Shown: piece after piece, positions 1 to 6,694 of the stretch
Layout: the number at the start of each line of letters is the position of its first letter
Position numbering within the stretch: the stretch's first letter is position 1
DNA from: Thioalkalivibrio sp.
GTDB taxonomy: Bacteria > Pseudomonadota > Gammaproteobacteria > Ectothiorhodospirales > Ectothiorhodospiraceae
Direction: 5' to 3'
DNA: 6,784 nucleotides
NCBI GenBank assembly: GCA_007120575.1
Contig: SKNJ01000079.1
Location: 1 to 6,784, forward strand
Program-made: the position numbers and the translations under genes
The notes under the pieces: model-generated
Told to the model about the DNA's origin: nothing
What the model saw: only the letters and a program-made list of their open reading frames with translations
Database searches by the model: none

Positions 1-556
1 GCCATTCCCTGCGCGCGGTCAACTCCCCGCGCAGCCCTGCGTCCAGTTGCAGGGGCAACGGCAGGGCGGAATAAACCAGCGCCAGGCGCGCGGCGATCTG
101 GTAGTCCTCGGGCTGTGACCGTACCGAGTCCGGCAGGCCGCTCAGGGGCAACCGCCCCAGGCGCCGCGCCACCACGTCAAGGGCGTCACCCAGGGTTGGC
201 TTGAGTTCCATGCGCTGGTCGGTCACCGCGGTTACGAGGTAATGCCGGTTCAGGGCAAAGTACTGCAGCTGGACCCGACGCGCCTCGCTCGCCATCACCT
301 CGCGCCCCGGCCAGCGCTCCTGTTCCAGGCGCGCCTCGGACTCGAATTCCAGGGTCACCCCGTTGATCAGCGCGTCCGCCAGCACCCCTGGCAGATCCAT
401 GTTCACATCCAGGCGCACCAGCAGGGTGTCGTCATCCAGCCACAAGTGACTGGCCGCGCGCACCTCCACCGCCTGGACGCCCCCGGACAGACCCAGCCAC
501 AATGCGAGGCCGACCCACGCCGGGGCCATGCCGGACCACGTCCCCGGGCGTGTCAT
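1..556 (-). CDS. DUF4390 family secreted protein (3' end beyond window)
   Basis: Reading leftward from the ATG at 556-554, 185 codons stay open to the window edge, so the C-terminus is missing. Residues 1-29 look like a Sec signal peptide: an Arg at position 3, a hydrophobic stretch at about 11-24 (WVGLALWLGL) and an AQA-like end (VQA) before VEV. The mature part has the alternating beta pattern of DUF4390: a LWLDDDTLLVRLDV strand pair (38-51), DLPGVLADALINGVTLEFE (54-72), then LQYFALNRHYLV (97-108). Genes of this family commonly follow rsmB in gammaproteobacteria, often just before a two-component sensor kinase that would lie off the left edge. The ATG overlaps the rsmB stop as ATGA, which decides the start and implies translational coupling. 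The molecular function is unknown; a periplasmic location is inferred from the signal peptide only. Family assignment rests on recognised sequence pattern plus context. Confidence 0.82.
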   Translation of the reverse strand, partial: MTRPGTWSGMAPAWVGLALWLGLSGGVQAVEVRAASHLWLDDDTLLVRLDVNMDLPGVLADALINGVTLEFESEARLEQERWPGREVMASEARRVQLQYFALNRHYLVTAVTDQRMELKPTLGDALDVVARRLGRLPLSGLPDSVRSQPEDYQIAARLALVYSALPLPLQLDAGLRGELTARREW

Positions 557-1923
557 CCGACCGCGCCCCCCGCCTTCTCCAGCAGCGCGTAGTAGAAGCC
601 GTCGCCTCCTTCCAACCCCAGCGGCAGCGACCAGCCCACCGAGCGCGCCCGCGCGCCGGGGATCGGGCCCTCGCCCTGCCGGATCACGACCCGGGCATCC
701 GCAGTGTCCGCAAGCCAGGGCGCGACCACCGCCTCGTTCTCCGCCGACAGCAGCGAACAGGTCGCGTACAGCAACCGCCCGCCGGGGCGCAACAACGGCC
801 AGGCGGCCCGCAGCAGGCGTGCCTGCTCCTGCGCCAGGCGCGGGATATCGTCCGCGCGCCGCAAGGTCTTGATGTCCGGATGGCGGCGGATCACGCCGGT
901 GGCCGAGCAGGGCACATCAAGCAAGATCGCATCGAACGGCGCGCCGTCCCACCAGCTCGCGGTATCGGCCAGATCCGCCGCGACCAGACGCGCCGCATAG
1001 CCCAGACGGCCCAGGTTGTCGTCGACCTGCTTGAGGCGCTCGGCATCGCAGTCCAGCGCAGTCAGGTCGAGCGTACCGCTGGCGCGTTCCAGCAGTTGTC
1101 CAGTCTTGCCGCCCGGCGCGGCACAGGCATCCAGGACCCGCTCCCCCGGCCGCGGATCCAGAAGCCGCCCGGCCCACTGCGCGGAGGCATCCTGCACCGA
1201 CAGGTGGCCGTCGGCGAACCCCGGCAAGCGATCCACGTCGGCCGGGGCCTCCAGGGTCAGCGCCTCCTCCAGTGCCGGATGGGCCCGCGCCGGATGCCCG
1301 GTCTGCGCGAGGGCCTCCAGCGCCGTATCCCGGCTCCAGCGGTGACGATTGACCCGCAGGGTCATCGGCGCCGGGTGGGTCGAGGCCTCCAGCAGCGCCT
1401 CCCAGTCCTGCGGCCAGGCCTCGCGCACCGCGTCCAGCAGCCACGCCGGGCAGCCATACCGCAGCACCGGATCCGCCTGGATACGTTCCTCCAATGCCGC
1501 GCGCTCGCGCAGCGCCCGGCGCAGGATCGCGTTGATCAGCCCCACCGCGCCGGGGCGATGGATGCGGCGCGCCAGCTCGGCGGTTTCGCCCACTGCGGCA
1601 TGCTCGCGGGTGCTGAAATGCAGGATCTCCGCCAGGCCCTGCGCCAGCAGTACGCCGATCACCACATCCTTGCGCCGTAACGGGCGGTCCAGCAACGTGC
1701 CGACCAGCGCCTCCAGCTGCGGGTACCAGCGCAGAGTGGTATAGGCCAGCGCCTGCACCCAGGCACGGTCCCGCGCCTCCAGCCCCTCGGTCGCCAGCGC
1801 CACCGAGCGCGTCAGCGACTGGCCCTGCAGCACCACGCCCTCCACCGCCTCCAGCGCACGCGCCCGGGGTGAACGCGAGTCCACCCGCGACGGCACCACT
1901 CGCCTGGGTCGCGCACCGGCCAT
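553..1923 (-). CDS. rsmB: 16S rRNA (cytosine(967)-C5)-methyltransferase RsmB
   Basis: A 456-residue protein, slightly longer than the usual 430 or so. It transfers a methyl group from S-adenosylmethionine to C5 of C967 in 16S rRNA in the cytoplasm. The N-terminal part (about 18-145) is the NusB-like RNA-binding domain (ARALEAVEGVVLQGQSL at the start, GLINAILRR at 128-136). The C-terminal Rossmann methyltransferase has the SAM-binding motif LDACAAPGGKT at 264-274, LLDVPCSATG at 334-343 with the release cysteine C339, and YATCS at 386-390 with the catalytic cysteine C389. Both cysteines are present, so the enzyme looks intact. The ATG at 1923 shares one base with the fmt stop (TGATG) and has a G-rich stretch upstream. 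The N-terminus is about 15 residues longer than many homologues (Arg-rich, MAGARPRR), so a later start is conceivable. Confidence 0.97.
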   Translation of the reverse strand: MAGARPRRVVPSRVDSRSPRARALEAVEGVVLQGQSLTRSVALATEGLEARDRAWVQALAYTTLRWYPQLEALVGTLLDRPLRRKDVVIGVLLAQGLAEILHFSTREHAAVGETAELARRIHRPGAVGLINAILRRALRERAALEERIQADPVLRYGCPAWLLDAVREAWPQDWEALLEASTHPAPMTLRVNRHRWSRDTALEALAQTGHPARAHPALEEALTLEAPADVDRLPGFADGHLSVQDASAQWAGRLLDPRPGERVLDACAAPGGKTGQLLERASGTLDLTALDCDAERLKQVDDNLGRLGYAARLVAADLADTASWWDGAPFDAILLDVPCSATGVIRRHPDIKTLRRADDIPRLAQEQARLLRAAWPLLRPGGRLLYATCSLLSAENEAVVAPWLADTADARVVIRQGEGPIPGARARSVGWSLPLGLEGGDGFYYALLEKAGGAVG

Positions 1924-2888
1924 CAGGCACCCCCCGCCAGGACCCGGCCGACCAGGTCGGCATTACGCGCCCAGTCCGCGGCCGCGACCGCACGCCGCGC
2001 AGGCAGCTGGACCGTGCGCAGGCGCAGATGGCCGTCATCGGCGGCCACGTCCACACCCTCGGGACCGGCCGCCATGATCGTCCCCGGCGCAGCCGAACTC
2101 GCCTGCGGTCGCGGCGACGCCGCATAAACCCGCACCACCTGATCGTCCAGCCGGGTCTGCGCCACCGGCCAGGGGTTGAACGCGCGCACCTGGCGATCCA
2201 GTTCCGCGACCGGGCGTGTCCAGTCCAGCCAGGCCTCGGCCTTGTCCAGCTTGTGCGCATAGGTCACCGCCGCCTCGTCCTGGGGCCGCGGCTCGGATTC
2301 GCCGCGCAGGATCGCCGGCAAGCGTTCCGCCAGGAGATCCGCCCCGAGGCGGGCCAGTTCGTCATGCAGGCTGCCGGTGGTGGCATCATCGGCGATCGGG
2401 ACCGCGCGACAGGCGTGTACGGGGCCGGTGTCCAGTCCGGGCTCCATCTGCATCAGGCAGACCCCGGTCTCGCGATCGCCCGCGAGGATCGCGCGATGGA
2501 TCGGTGCGGCACCACGCCAGCGGGGCAACAGCGAGGCATGGAGGTTCAATCCGCCCAGCGGCGGGATCGCGAGGACCGCGCGCGGCAGGATCAGCCCGTA
2601 GGCAGCAACGATCAGGATATCCGGGCGCCAGTCCGCCAGCGCCGCGCGTGCCTCGGCGGACTTCAGGCCCTCGGGCTGAACCACCGGCAGCCCGGCCGCT
2701 TCGGCCACCTGCTTGACCGGACTCGGGCGCAACCGGCGCCCACGCCCAGCCGGGCGATCGGGCTGGGTATACACCGCCACCGGCGGATAACCCGCCCCGA
2801 TCAGGGCCTGCAGGGCCGGCACCGCGAACTCCGGGGTTCCGGCATAGACAATGCGAGGGGACTCGACGTCCGTATCCAGGCTTCCCAT
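1923..2888 (-). CDS. fmt: methionyl-tRNA formyltransferase
   Basis: A 321-residue enzyme that formylates initiator Met-tRNA using 10-formyltetrahydrofolate, in the cytoplasm. The Rossmann N-terminal domain opens with [15 protein letters not shown] (12-26). The catalytic centre is visible: N115 and H117 in [18 protein letters not shown] (113-130), which holds the family SLLP loop, and D153 in GLDTGP. The C-terminal tRNA-binding (OB-fold) domain starts near 205 with [15 protein letters not shown] and contains RAFNPWP (235-241). The start is the ATG at 2888, which overlaps the def stop as TGATG. This gives about ten residues before the first beta strand that most homologues lack, but no start codon lies nearer. 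No clear Shine-Dalgarno is seen, so translation probably depends on coupling to def. Length and motifs are normal for the family. Confidence 0.98.
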   Translation of the reverse strand: MGSLDTDVESPRIVYAGTPEFAVPALQALIGAGYPPVAVYTQPDRPAGRGRRLRPSPVKQVAEAAGLPVVQPEGLKSAEARAALADWRPDILIVAAYGLILPRAVLAIPPLGGLNLHASLLPRWRGAAPIHRAILAGDRETGVCLMQMEPGLDTGPVHACRAVPIADDATTGSLHDELARLGADLLAERLPAILRGESEPRPQDEAAVTYAHKLDKAEAWLDWTRPVAELDRQVRAFNPWPVAQTRLDDQVVRVYAASPRPQASSAAPGTIMAAGPEGVDVAADDGHLRLRTVQLPARRAVAAADWARNADLVGRVLAGGA

Positions 2889-3421
2889 CAGACCGCGGGG
2901 ACCGCGGCCCTGTCACCGGCCCCGACGCGCGCGCCCTGCTTTTCCAGCTTCTTGCGGATGCGCGTGCGCTTGAGGTTCGACAGATAATCCACAAACAGCT
3001 TGCCGTCGAGATGATCGATCTCGTGCTGGATACACACCGCCAGCAGGCCATCAATATCCAGCTCAAAGGGTTCGCCATCCCGGTTCAGGGCACGCACCCG
3101 AATCCGGTCCGCGCGCCGCACCCGCTCGTAGAAGCCGGGTACCGACAGGCAACCCTCGTCCATTTCCTCCTCGCCGGAGGTCTCGAGGATCTCGGGGTTG
3201 ATCAGTGCGTGCGGCTCACTCTGATCCTCCGACACGTCGACGACCAGGACGCGCTTCTGGACATTGATCTGGGTCGCGGCCAGACCGATCCCCGGGGCGG
3301 CGTACATGGTCTCGAACATGTCCTCCACCAGGGTCCGGATCTCATCGTCCACCACCTCTACCGGTTCCGCCTTCAGACGCAGGCGCGGGTCCGGAAAGTG
3401 CAGGATTTCTCGCTGTGCCAT
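2888..3421 (-). CDS. def: peptide deformylase
   Basis: A 177-residue metalloenzyme that removes the N-formyl group from nascent proteins at the ribosome. All three family motifs are present: GIGLAATQ (44-51), EGCLSVP (89-95) with metal ligand C91, and QHEIDHLDG (132-140) with ligands H133 and H137 and catalytic E134. The N-terminus [15 protein letters not shown] is typical. An in-frame TTG four codons upstream (3433) would swallow the Shine-Dalgarno, so the ATG at 3421 is preferred. It is the first gene of the leftward operon and is coupled to fmt through TGATG. The C-terminal tail after KKLEKQ is short and Ala/Val rich, a variable part of the family. Sequence and length fit the bacterial type with the EGCLS motif. 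Confidence 0.98.
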   Translation of the reverse strand: MAQREILHFPDPRLRLKAEPVEVVDDEIRTLVEDMFETMYAAPGIGLAATQINVQKRVLVVDVSEDQSEPHALINPEILETSGEEEMDEGCLSVPGFYERVRRADRIRVRALNRDGEPFELDIDGLLAVCIQHEIDHLDGKLFVDYLSNLKRTRIRKKLEKQGARVGAGDRAAVPAV

Positions 3422-3427
3422 GGAAAA

Positions 3428-3431
3428 CCTC
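3428..3431 (-). promoter_or_regulatory. ribosome binding site of def
   Basis: On the minus strand this reads GAGG, six bases before the ATG at 3421. It sets the def start at 3421 rather than at the in-frame TTG at 3433, since that alternative would put the GAGG inside the coding region. Confidence 0.7.
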
Positions 3432-3477
3432 AATCTTTGTGCTGTACAGACGTCCCAATTCTGCTAACGTTGGACCG

Positions 3478-3494
3478 CAATATCCGCGGAATTG
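3478..3494. promoter_or_regulatory. near-palindrome, possible operator
   Basis: The 17 bases CAATATCCGCGGAATTG consist of the perfect 8-bp palindrome TCCGCGGA flanked by CAAT and ATTG, with a single extra A on the left. It lies almost centrally between the two divergent starts, where a shared regulator could bind. The palindrome is seen directly; the operator role is only a suggestion. Confidence 0.3.
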
Positions 3495-3510
3495 CGTCAT
3501 CCGACCGGGG

Positions 3511-3531
3511 CCGGGACACGGAAGTGCCCGG
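3511..3531 (+). other. leader hairpin with GGAA (GNRA) loop
   Basis: CCGGGACAC pairs with GTGCCCGG across a GGAA tetraloop, giving an 8-bp stem with one bulged A at 3516. It ends 18 bases before the Shine-Dalgarno of the LysM gene, so it would be in that mRNA leader if transcription begins upstream. There is no T-run after it, so it is not a simple intrinsic terminator. Its role is unknown. Confidence 0.35.
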
Positions 3532-3560
3532 GGAGCGCGCGGACCTGACAGGGGAAAGCA

Positions 3561-4718
3561 ATGTTCAAGATCAGGGCGTCCAGTACCTTCGTTCTGCCGG
3601 GAATCCTTTTCAGTGTAACGCTGTTGCTGGGTGCCTGCGCGTCCACCCAGGAATCGGGACCCGGTGCCGACCCAGCAGAGCACGCGGCGACCGCGGGCAA
3701 CGACACGCCGCCGCGCCCGACGATCCAGGCACCGGCCGAGCCGGAGCCCGAGATTCGCGAATCAGCGCCCGAACGCTACGTGGTGCAGGAGGGCGACACC
3801 CTGTGGGACATCGCGGGGACGTTTCTGCATGACCCCTGGTACTGGCCGGAGATCTGGCTGGTCAACCCGGAGATCGAGAATCCACACCTGATCTACCCCG
3901 GGGATGTGCTCAGCATCCATTATGTCGACGGCCGTCCTCACGTGACCGTGGATGGCGGTCCGCGGGTGCGCCCGACCCATCGCCTGTCGCCGGAGGCCCG
4001 AGTGGTCGAACGCGACGAGGACGTCACCCCGATCTCCACCCTCCAGCCGTTCATGTTCCGCCCGCAAGTGGTGGACGACGAGACCCTGTCCAGCGCCCCC
4101 TACATCCTCGCCTCGCAGGACGAGCGCGTGATCTTCGGGCCCGGGGACCGCATCTATGTGCGCAACGCCGAGGACACGCGCGAGTACGACCTCTACCACA
4201 TCGTGCGGCGGGACGATGTCCTGATCGATCCCGACACCGGAGAGAACCTCGGGATCGCCACCCTGCCGGTCGGCGAGGCCGAGATCCTGGAACCCGGGCA
4301 CGTGGCGCGCGCCAACATCCGCAAGGGCGAGCGCGAGGCGATCCGCGGCGACCGCCTGCTGCCGTATGCCGCCGAGCAGGACATGCTGTTCGACATCGGG
4401 CGCCCCCCGCGCGGCACCGAAGGCACCATCATCTCGCTGTTCGATGCCATCAGTCAGATCGGGCAGATGCAGGCCGCGATCATCAACCGCGGGGCACGTG
4501 ACGGCATCGAAAACGGTCAGGTGATGACCGCCTACTCCGCCGGGCGTACGGTACGCGACCCGGTCAGCGACGCCCCGAACGAACGGGTCGCACTGCCCGA
4601 GGAATCGGTGGGCACGGTGATGGTCTTCCAGACCTTCGACAAGGTCGCCTACGTGCTGGTCACCGAGGCGGAACGCACCCTGCGCGAGGGCGACAAGGTC
4701 CGCCACCCGTCGCGCTAG
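3561..4718 (+). CDS. LysM-domain lipoprotein, TsaP-like
   Basis: A 385-residue envelope protein. The N-terminus has basic residues (K3, R5), a hydrophobic core and the lipobox LLGAC (22-26), predicting cleavage before C26 and lipidation. Ala follows the Cys, so outer-membrane sorting is expected. A Pro/Glu-rich linker (about 28-70) leads to one LysM peptidoglycan-binding domain (73-120: YVVQEGDTLWDIAG, then WPEIWLVNPEIENPHLIYPGDVL). The remaining 260 or so residues form a conserved region ending in GTVMVFQTFDKVAYVLVTEA (351-370), as in the LysM proteins encoded beside dprA in Pseudomonas. From memory, that family includes TsaP, which anchors the type IV pilus secretin to peptidoglycan. The TsaP role is therefore inference from family and position. 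The start is supported by AGGGGA five bases upstream of the ATG. A repeat begins directly after the TAG stop. Confidence 0.88.
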   Translation: MFKIRASSTFVLPGILFSVTLLLGACASTQESGPGADPAEHAATAGNDTPPRPTIQAPAEPEPEIRESAPERYVVQEGDTLWDIAGTFLHDPWYWPEIWLVNPEIENPHLIYPGDVLSIHYVDGRPHVTVDGGPRVRPTHRLSPEARVVERDEDVTPISTLQPFMFRPQVVDDETLSSAPYILASQDERVIFGPGDRIYVRNAEDTREYDLYHIVRRDDVLIDPDTGENLGIATLPVGEAEILEPGHVARANIRKGEREAIRGDRLLPYAAEQDMLFDIGRPPRGTEGTIISLFDAISQIGQMQAAIINRGARDGIENGQVMTAYSAGRTVRDPVSDAPNERVALPEESVGTVMVFQTFDKVAYVLVTEAERTLREGDKVRHPSR

Positions 4719-4847
4719 GGAAACACTGATTAATGTACACGTTCGCGTTGGCGCCCTCTGTTTTCCGAGACAAGGCGCGTCGCGCAGCCGGGGAACATGG
4801 AGCACGAACCCCACAAGCGATTTAGAGCAGGGGCTCGGCCGCTTTTT
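4719..4847 (+). repeat. interspersed repeat, copy 1 (degenerate)
   Basis: This copy begins at the first base after the LysM gene stop and shares ordered blocks with the copy at 6543-6694. The left end GGAAACACTG continues to ATGTACAC at 4740 with 21 of 22 bases identical. The core at 4761-4786 (TTTTCCGAGACAAGGCGCGT onward) matches 25 of 26. CGGGGAAC (4789-4796) and GGGGCTCGGCCGCTTTT (4830-4846) match fully. The inverted arms at 4747-4766 and 4790-4809 are decayed (13 of 20 Watson-Crick pairs). Compared with copy 2 it has 2 bases in place of a 40-base central hairpin module, and extra bases before the right block. It encodes nothing I can recognise and fills most of the gap before dprA. Confidence 0.85.
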
Positions 4848-4863
4848 CATCGCGAGCACGAAC

Positions 4864-6060
4864 GTGAGCGTTAAACAGGATCCCCCCAGGGCGCCGCAAC
4901 CGGATGCCCCCTCCGGCGACATGCACGAACCATCCGCTCCGGCAGAGTCCCTCCTCGACTGGCTGCGCCTGGTCCATACCCCGGGCCTGGGGGCGCGCCG
5001 GACTCAGCAGCTCCTCGACGCCTTCGGCTCGCCCGCGGCCGCCCTCGCGGCGCCGGAGCGCGAGTGGCGCCAAGCCACCGGGATGACCGCGCCCGACCGC
5101 GATGTTCAGGAAGCGCGCGAGACCGGTATCCGGAACGATCTGGAATGGCGCGAGCAGGACCCGCGCCACCACATCCTGTGCCGCGACGATGCCGACTACC
5201 CTCCGTTGCTGGCGGAACTCCCCGACCCACCTCCGGTGTTGTACCTCAACGGCCAGCGCGACCTGCTGCGCGCGCCCCAGATCGCGGTAATCGGCAGCCG
5301 CGAATGCACCCCCCAGGGCCAGCGCCTGGCGCGCGAGTTCGCGCGCGAGCTGGCCGGGGCAGGCCTCGCCATCACCAGCGGCCTGGCACGCGGGATCGAC
5401 GGGGCCGCTCACGAGGGGGCGCTGGCCGCGCCGCAGGGACGCACCATCGCGGTGGTCGCGACCGGGCCGGACCGCATCTACCCCGGCGAACACCGCCGCC
5501 TCGCCCACCGCATCGCCGACCATGGCCTGGTGGTTTCGCTGTGGCCGGTTGGCACACGCCCGCTGGCCCGCAACTTTCCGCAGCGCAACCGCGTCATCAG
5601 CGGGCTGTCGCTGGGGACCCTGGTGGTCGAGGCGGCGCTGGAAAGCGGCAGCCTGATCACCGCGCGCCTGGCCGCGGAGCAGGGCCGCCAGGTCTACGCG
5701 GTCCCGGGCTCGGTGCTCAGCCCGGTCAGCCGCGGCTGCCACCGACTGATCCGCGAGGGCGCACATCTGGTCGAGGGCCCGGACGAGATCCTGGAGGATC
5801 TGGCGAACTGGCTGGGGATCGAACAGCGCGATGCCGCTCCGGCGCCTGCGCCGCCCCGCGACCCACTGGATCCGGAACAGGAACGCGTGCTCACGGCAAT
5901 GGGATACGACCCGGTTCCGCTGGAAACCCTCCGCGAGCGGACCAAATTGACCATCGAGACGCTTTCATCCATGCTGGTTTTGCTTGAACTCAATGGCCGT
6001 GTGGCCGCTCTCGATCACGGGCGCTACCAGCGCCTCGACGCAGGATCCCCCGAATCATGA
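4864..6060 (+). CDS. dprA: DNA-processing protein DprA (Smf)
   Basis: A 398-residue protein. DprA binds incoming single-stranded DNA in the cytoplasm and loads RecA during natural transformation. The N-terminal helix-hairpin-helix/SAM-like part has LVHTPGLGARRTQQLLDAFGSP (36-57). The Rossmann-like DprA core shows IAVIGSRECTPQG (140-152), SGLARGIDGAAH (172-183), GPDRIYPGEH (201-210), FPQRNRVISGLS (238-249) and SGSLITAR (261-268), all family signatures. A Pro/Ala linker (about 324-333) leads to a C-terminal winged-helix domain (about 338-393). The start is uncertain: the GTG at 4864 has only a weak GAG upstream, while an ATG at 4921 lies closer to the conserved region. The reading frame has no stop codon back through the whole upstream repeat, though no ATG, GTG or TTG lies in frame there. 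It overlaps smg by 4 nt (ATGA). Confidence 0.97.
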   Translation: MSVKQDPPRAPQPDAPSGDMHEPSAPAESLLDWLRLVHTPGLGARRTQQLLDAFGSPAAALAAPEREWRQATGMTAPDRDVQEARETGIRNDLEWREQDPRHHILCRDDADYPPLLAELPDPPPVLYLNGQRDLLRAPQIAVIGSRECTPQGQRLAREFARELAGAGLAITSGLARGIDGAAHEGALAAPQGRTIAVVATGPDRIYPGEHRRLAHRIADHGLVVSLWPVGTRPLARNFPQRNRVISGLSLGTLVVEAALESGSLITARLAAEQGRQVYAVPGSVLSPVSRGCHRLIREGAHLVEGPDEILEDLANWLGIEQRDAAPAPAPPRDPLDPEQERVLTAMGYDPVPLETLRERTKLTIETLSSMLVLLELNGRVAALDHGRYQRLDAGSPES

Positions 6061-6542
6061 ACGAAAACGTGCTGGATGTGCTCATGTACCTGTTCGAGCA
6101 CACCCTCGACGAAGAGTCCGAGGAGGAACCTGACCGCTCGGAGCTGGAACGTCACCTCAACGAGGCGGGGTTTGCCCAGCGCGAGATCGAGCGCGCCCTT
6201 GGCTGGCTGGACCGCCTGATGAGCGAGACCCCGCTGGCCGCGCGCGGCGGCGACGGCGCCGCCCAGCGGATCTACGCCACGGAAGAGCGCAAGCGCCTGA
6301 ACACCGAGGCCCACGGCTTCCTGCTCCACCTGGAACAGAACGGCCTGCTGACCGCCGGTACCCGCGAGCTGATTCTCGACCGGGTGATGGAACTGGATGC
6401 CGAGGAGATGGACCTCGACCAGGTACGCTGGGTAGTCCTGATGGTGCTGTTCAACCAGCCGGACGACGCGATCGCCTATTCCCGCCTGGAAGAGGTCATG
6501 CGCGACGATTCGGGCCCCAGTGCCGTGGATTATCTGCACTAA
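6057..6542 (+). CDS. smg: Smg family protein (DUF494)
   Basis: A 161-residue protein matching the family's usual length. The N-terminus MNENVLDVLMYLFEH is characteristic of Smg, followed by an acidic stretch (DEESEEEPDRSELE, 18-31), LNEAGFAQREIERALGWLDRL (34-54), IYATEERKRLNTEAHGFLLHLEQNGLL (72-98) and a C-terminal RWVVLMVLFNQPDD segment (124-137). It is predicted to be all-helical and cytoplasmic, with no signal peptide. The molecular role is not established to my knowledge; the gene is repeatedly found directly after dprA and before topA. The ATG sits in the ATGA overlap with the dprA stop, with AGGA at 6042-6045 as a possible ribosome binding site, so translation is likely coupled to dprA. 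A repeat copy begins immediately after its TAA stop. Confidence 0.96.
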   Translation: MNENVLDVLMYLFEHTLDEESEEEPDRSELERHLNEAGFAQREIERALGWLDRLMSETPLAARGGDGAAQRIYATEERKRLNTEAHGFLLHLEQNGLLTAGTRELILDRVMELDAEEMDLDQVRWVVLMVLFNQPDDAIAYSRLEEVMRDDSGPSAVDYLH

Positions 6543-6694
6543 GGAAACACTGCTTAATGTACACACTCGCGTTGGCACCCCAGGTTTTCCGAGACAAGGC
6601 GCGTCGTGCAACAGGTAGTAGTTCTACCTGTAAGCGGCGCAACGCAGGATCGGGGAACCTGGGGCGCCAACCCCGAAGGGGCTCGGCCGCTTTT
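6543..6694 (+). repeat. interspersed repeat, copy 2 (hairpin-forming)
   Basis: The second, better preserved copy of the repeat begins at the first base after the smg stop. Its arms 6571-6590 and 6652-6671 pair over 20 positions (17 Watson-Crick, two G-T, one mismatch). Inside them, 6601-6609 pairs with 6637-6645 (one mismatch, one wobble), and the tip is a perfect 8-bp hairpin at 6611-6631. Together these form one extended stem of about 100 bases. A CCCC-GAA-GGGG hairpin (6671-6681) competes for one base with the main stem; on the minus strand it reads as a stem closed by a C(TTCG)G loop. The 17-base right block GGGGCTCGGCCGCTTTT ends the shared sequence. No direct target duplication or open reading frame of interest is visible. 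It may act as a 3' transcript end or stabiliser for smg, or be a nonautonomous mobile element. Confidence 0.85.
6611..6631. repeat. perfect 8-bp inverted repeat at tip of repeat copy 2
   Basis: ACAGGTAG (6611-6618) and CTACCTGT (6624-6631) are exact reverse complements around the five-base loop TAGTT. This lies inside the 40-base module (6611-6650) that repeat copy 1 lacks, and forms the apex of the long stem. Confidence 0.8.

Larger units (their letters stand above)
3422..3560. promoter_or_regulatory. divergent control region between def operon and LysM-dprA-smg operon
   Basis: This 139-bp noncoding gap separates the heads of two divergent operons, so promoters for both should lie here. It is locally more AT-rich at 3428-3494 than its surroundings. 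A weak rightward candidate is TGTACA (3443-3448) with an extended TGCTAACGT (3462-3470) at 16-bp spacing, but the -10 matches poorly. I do not see a convincing leftward pair. The region also holds a near-palindrome (3478-3494) and a leader hairpin (3511-3531). The rightward gene has a good Shine-Dalgarno AGGGGA at 3550-3555, five bases before its ATG. Confidence 0.55.

Noticed and set aside
502..1680. Long plus-strand open frame (392 codons) opposite rsmB
   Set aside because: It is antisense to a complete RsmB with all motifs. The product is Arg/Pro/Gln-rich low-complexity sequence typical of GC-rich shadow frames.
1869..2987. Long plus-strand open frame (372 codons) opposite fmt
   Set aside because: It is a shadow of fmt and the end of def, with no recognisable domain and composition like other antisense frames.
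552..3507. GTCATCCGACCG occurs at both 552-563 and 3496-3507
   Set aside because: A 12-base match between a coding junction and an intergenic region, with no matching flanks, is plausible by chance in a GC-rich sequence.
3762..4922. Long minus-strand open frame (386 codons) opposite the LysM gene and repeat copy 1
   Set aside because: Its sequence is explained by antisense reading of a well-supported LysM gene. Its N-terminal part is translated repeat DNA.
4822..5766. Minus-strand open frame (314 codons) opposite dprA
   Set aside because: It is a shadow of the dprA coding frame. The plus-strand protein carries all family motifs.
6678..6694. GGGGCTCGGCCGCTTTT as an intrinsic terminator of smg
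   Set aside because: The preceding stem (CCCC-GAA-GGGG) is short and separated from only four T residues by GC-rich bases. The block is better explained as the conserved right end of the repeat.
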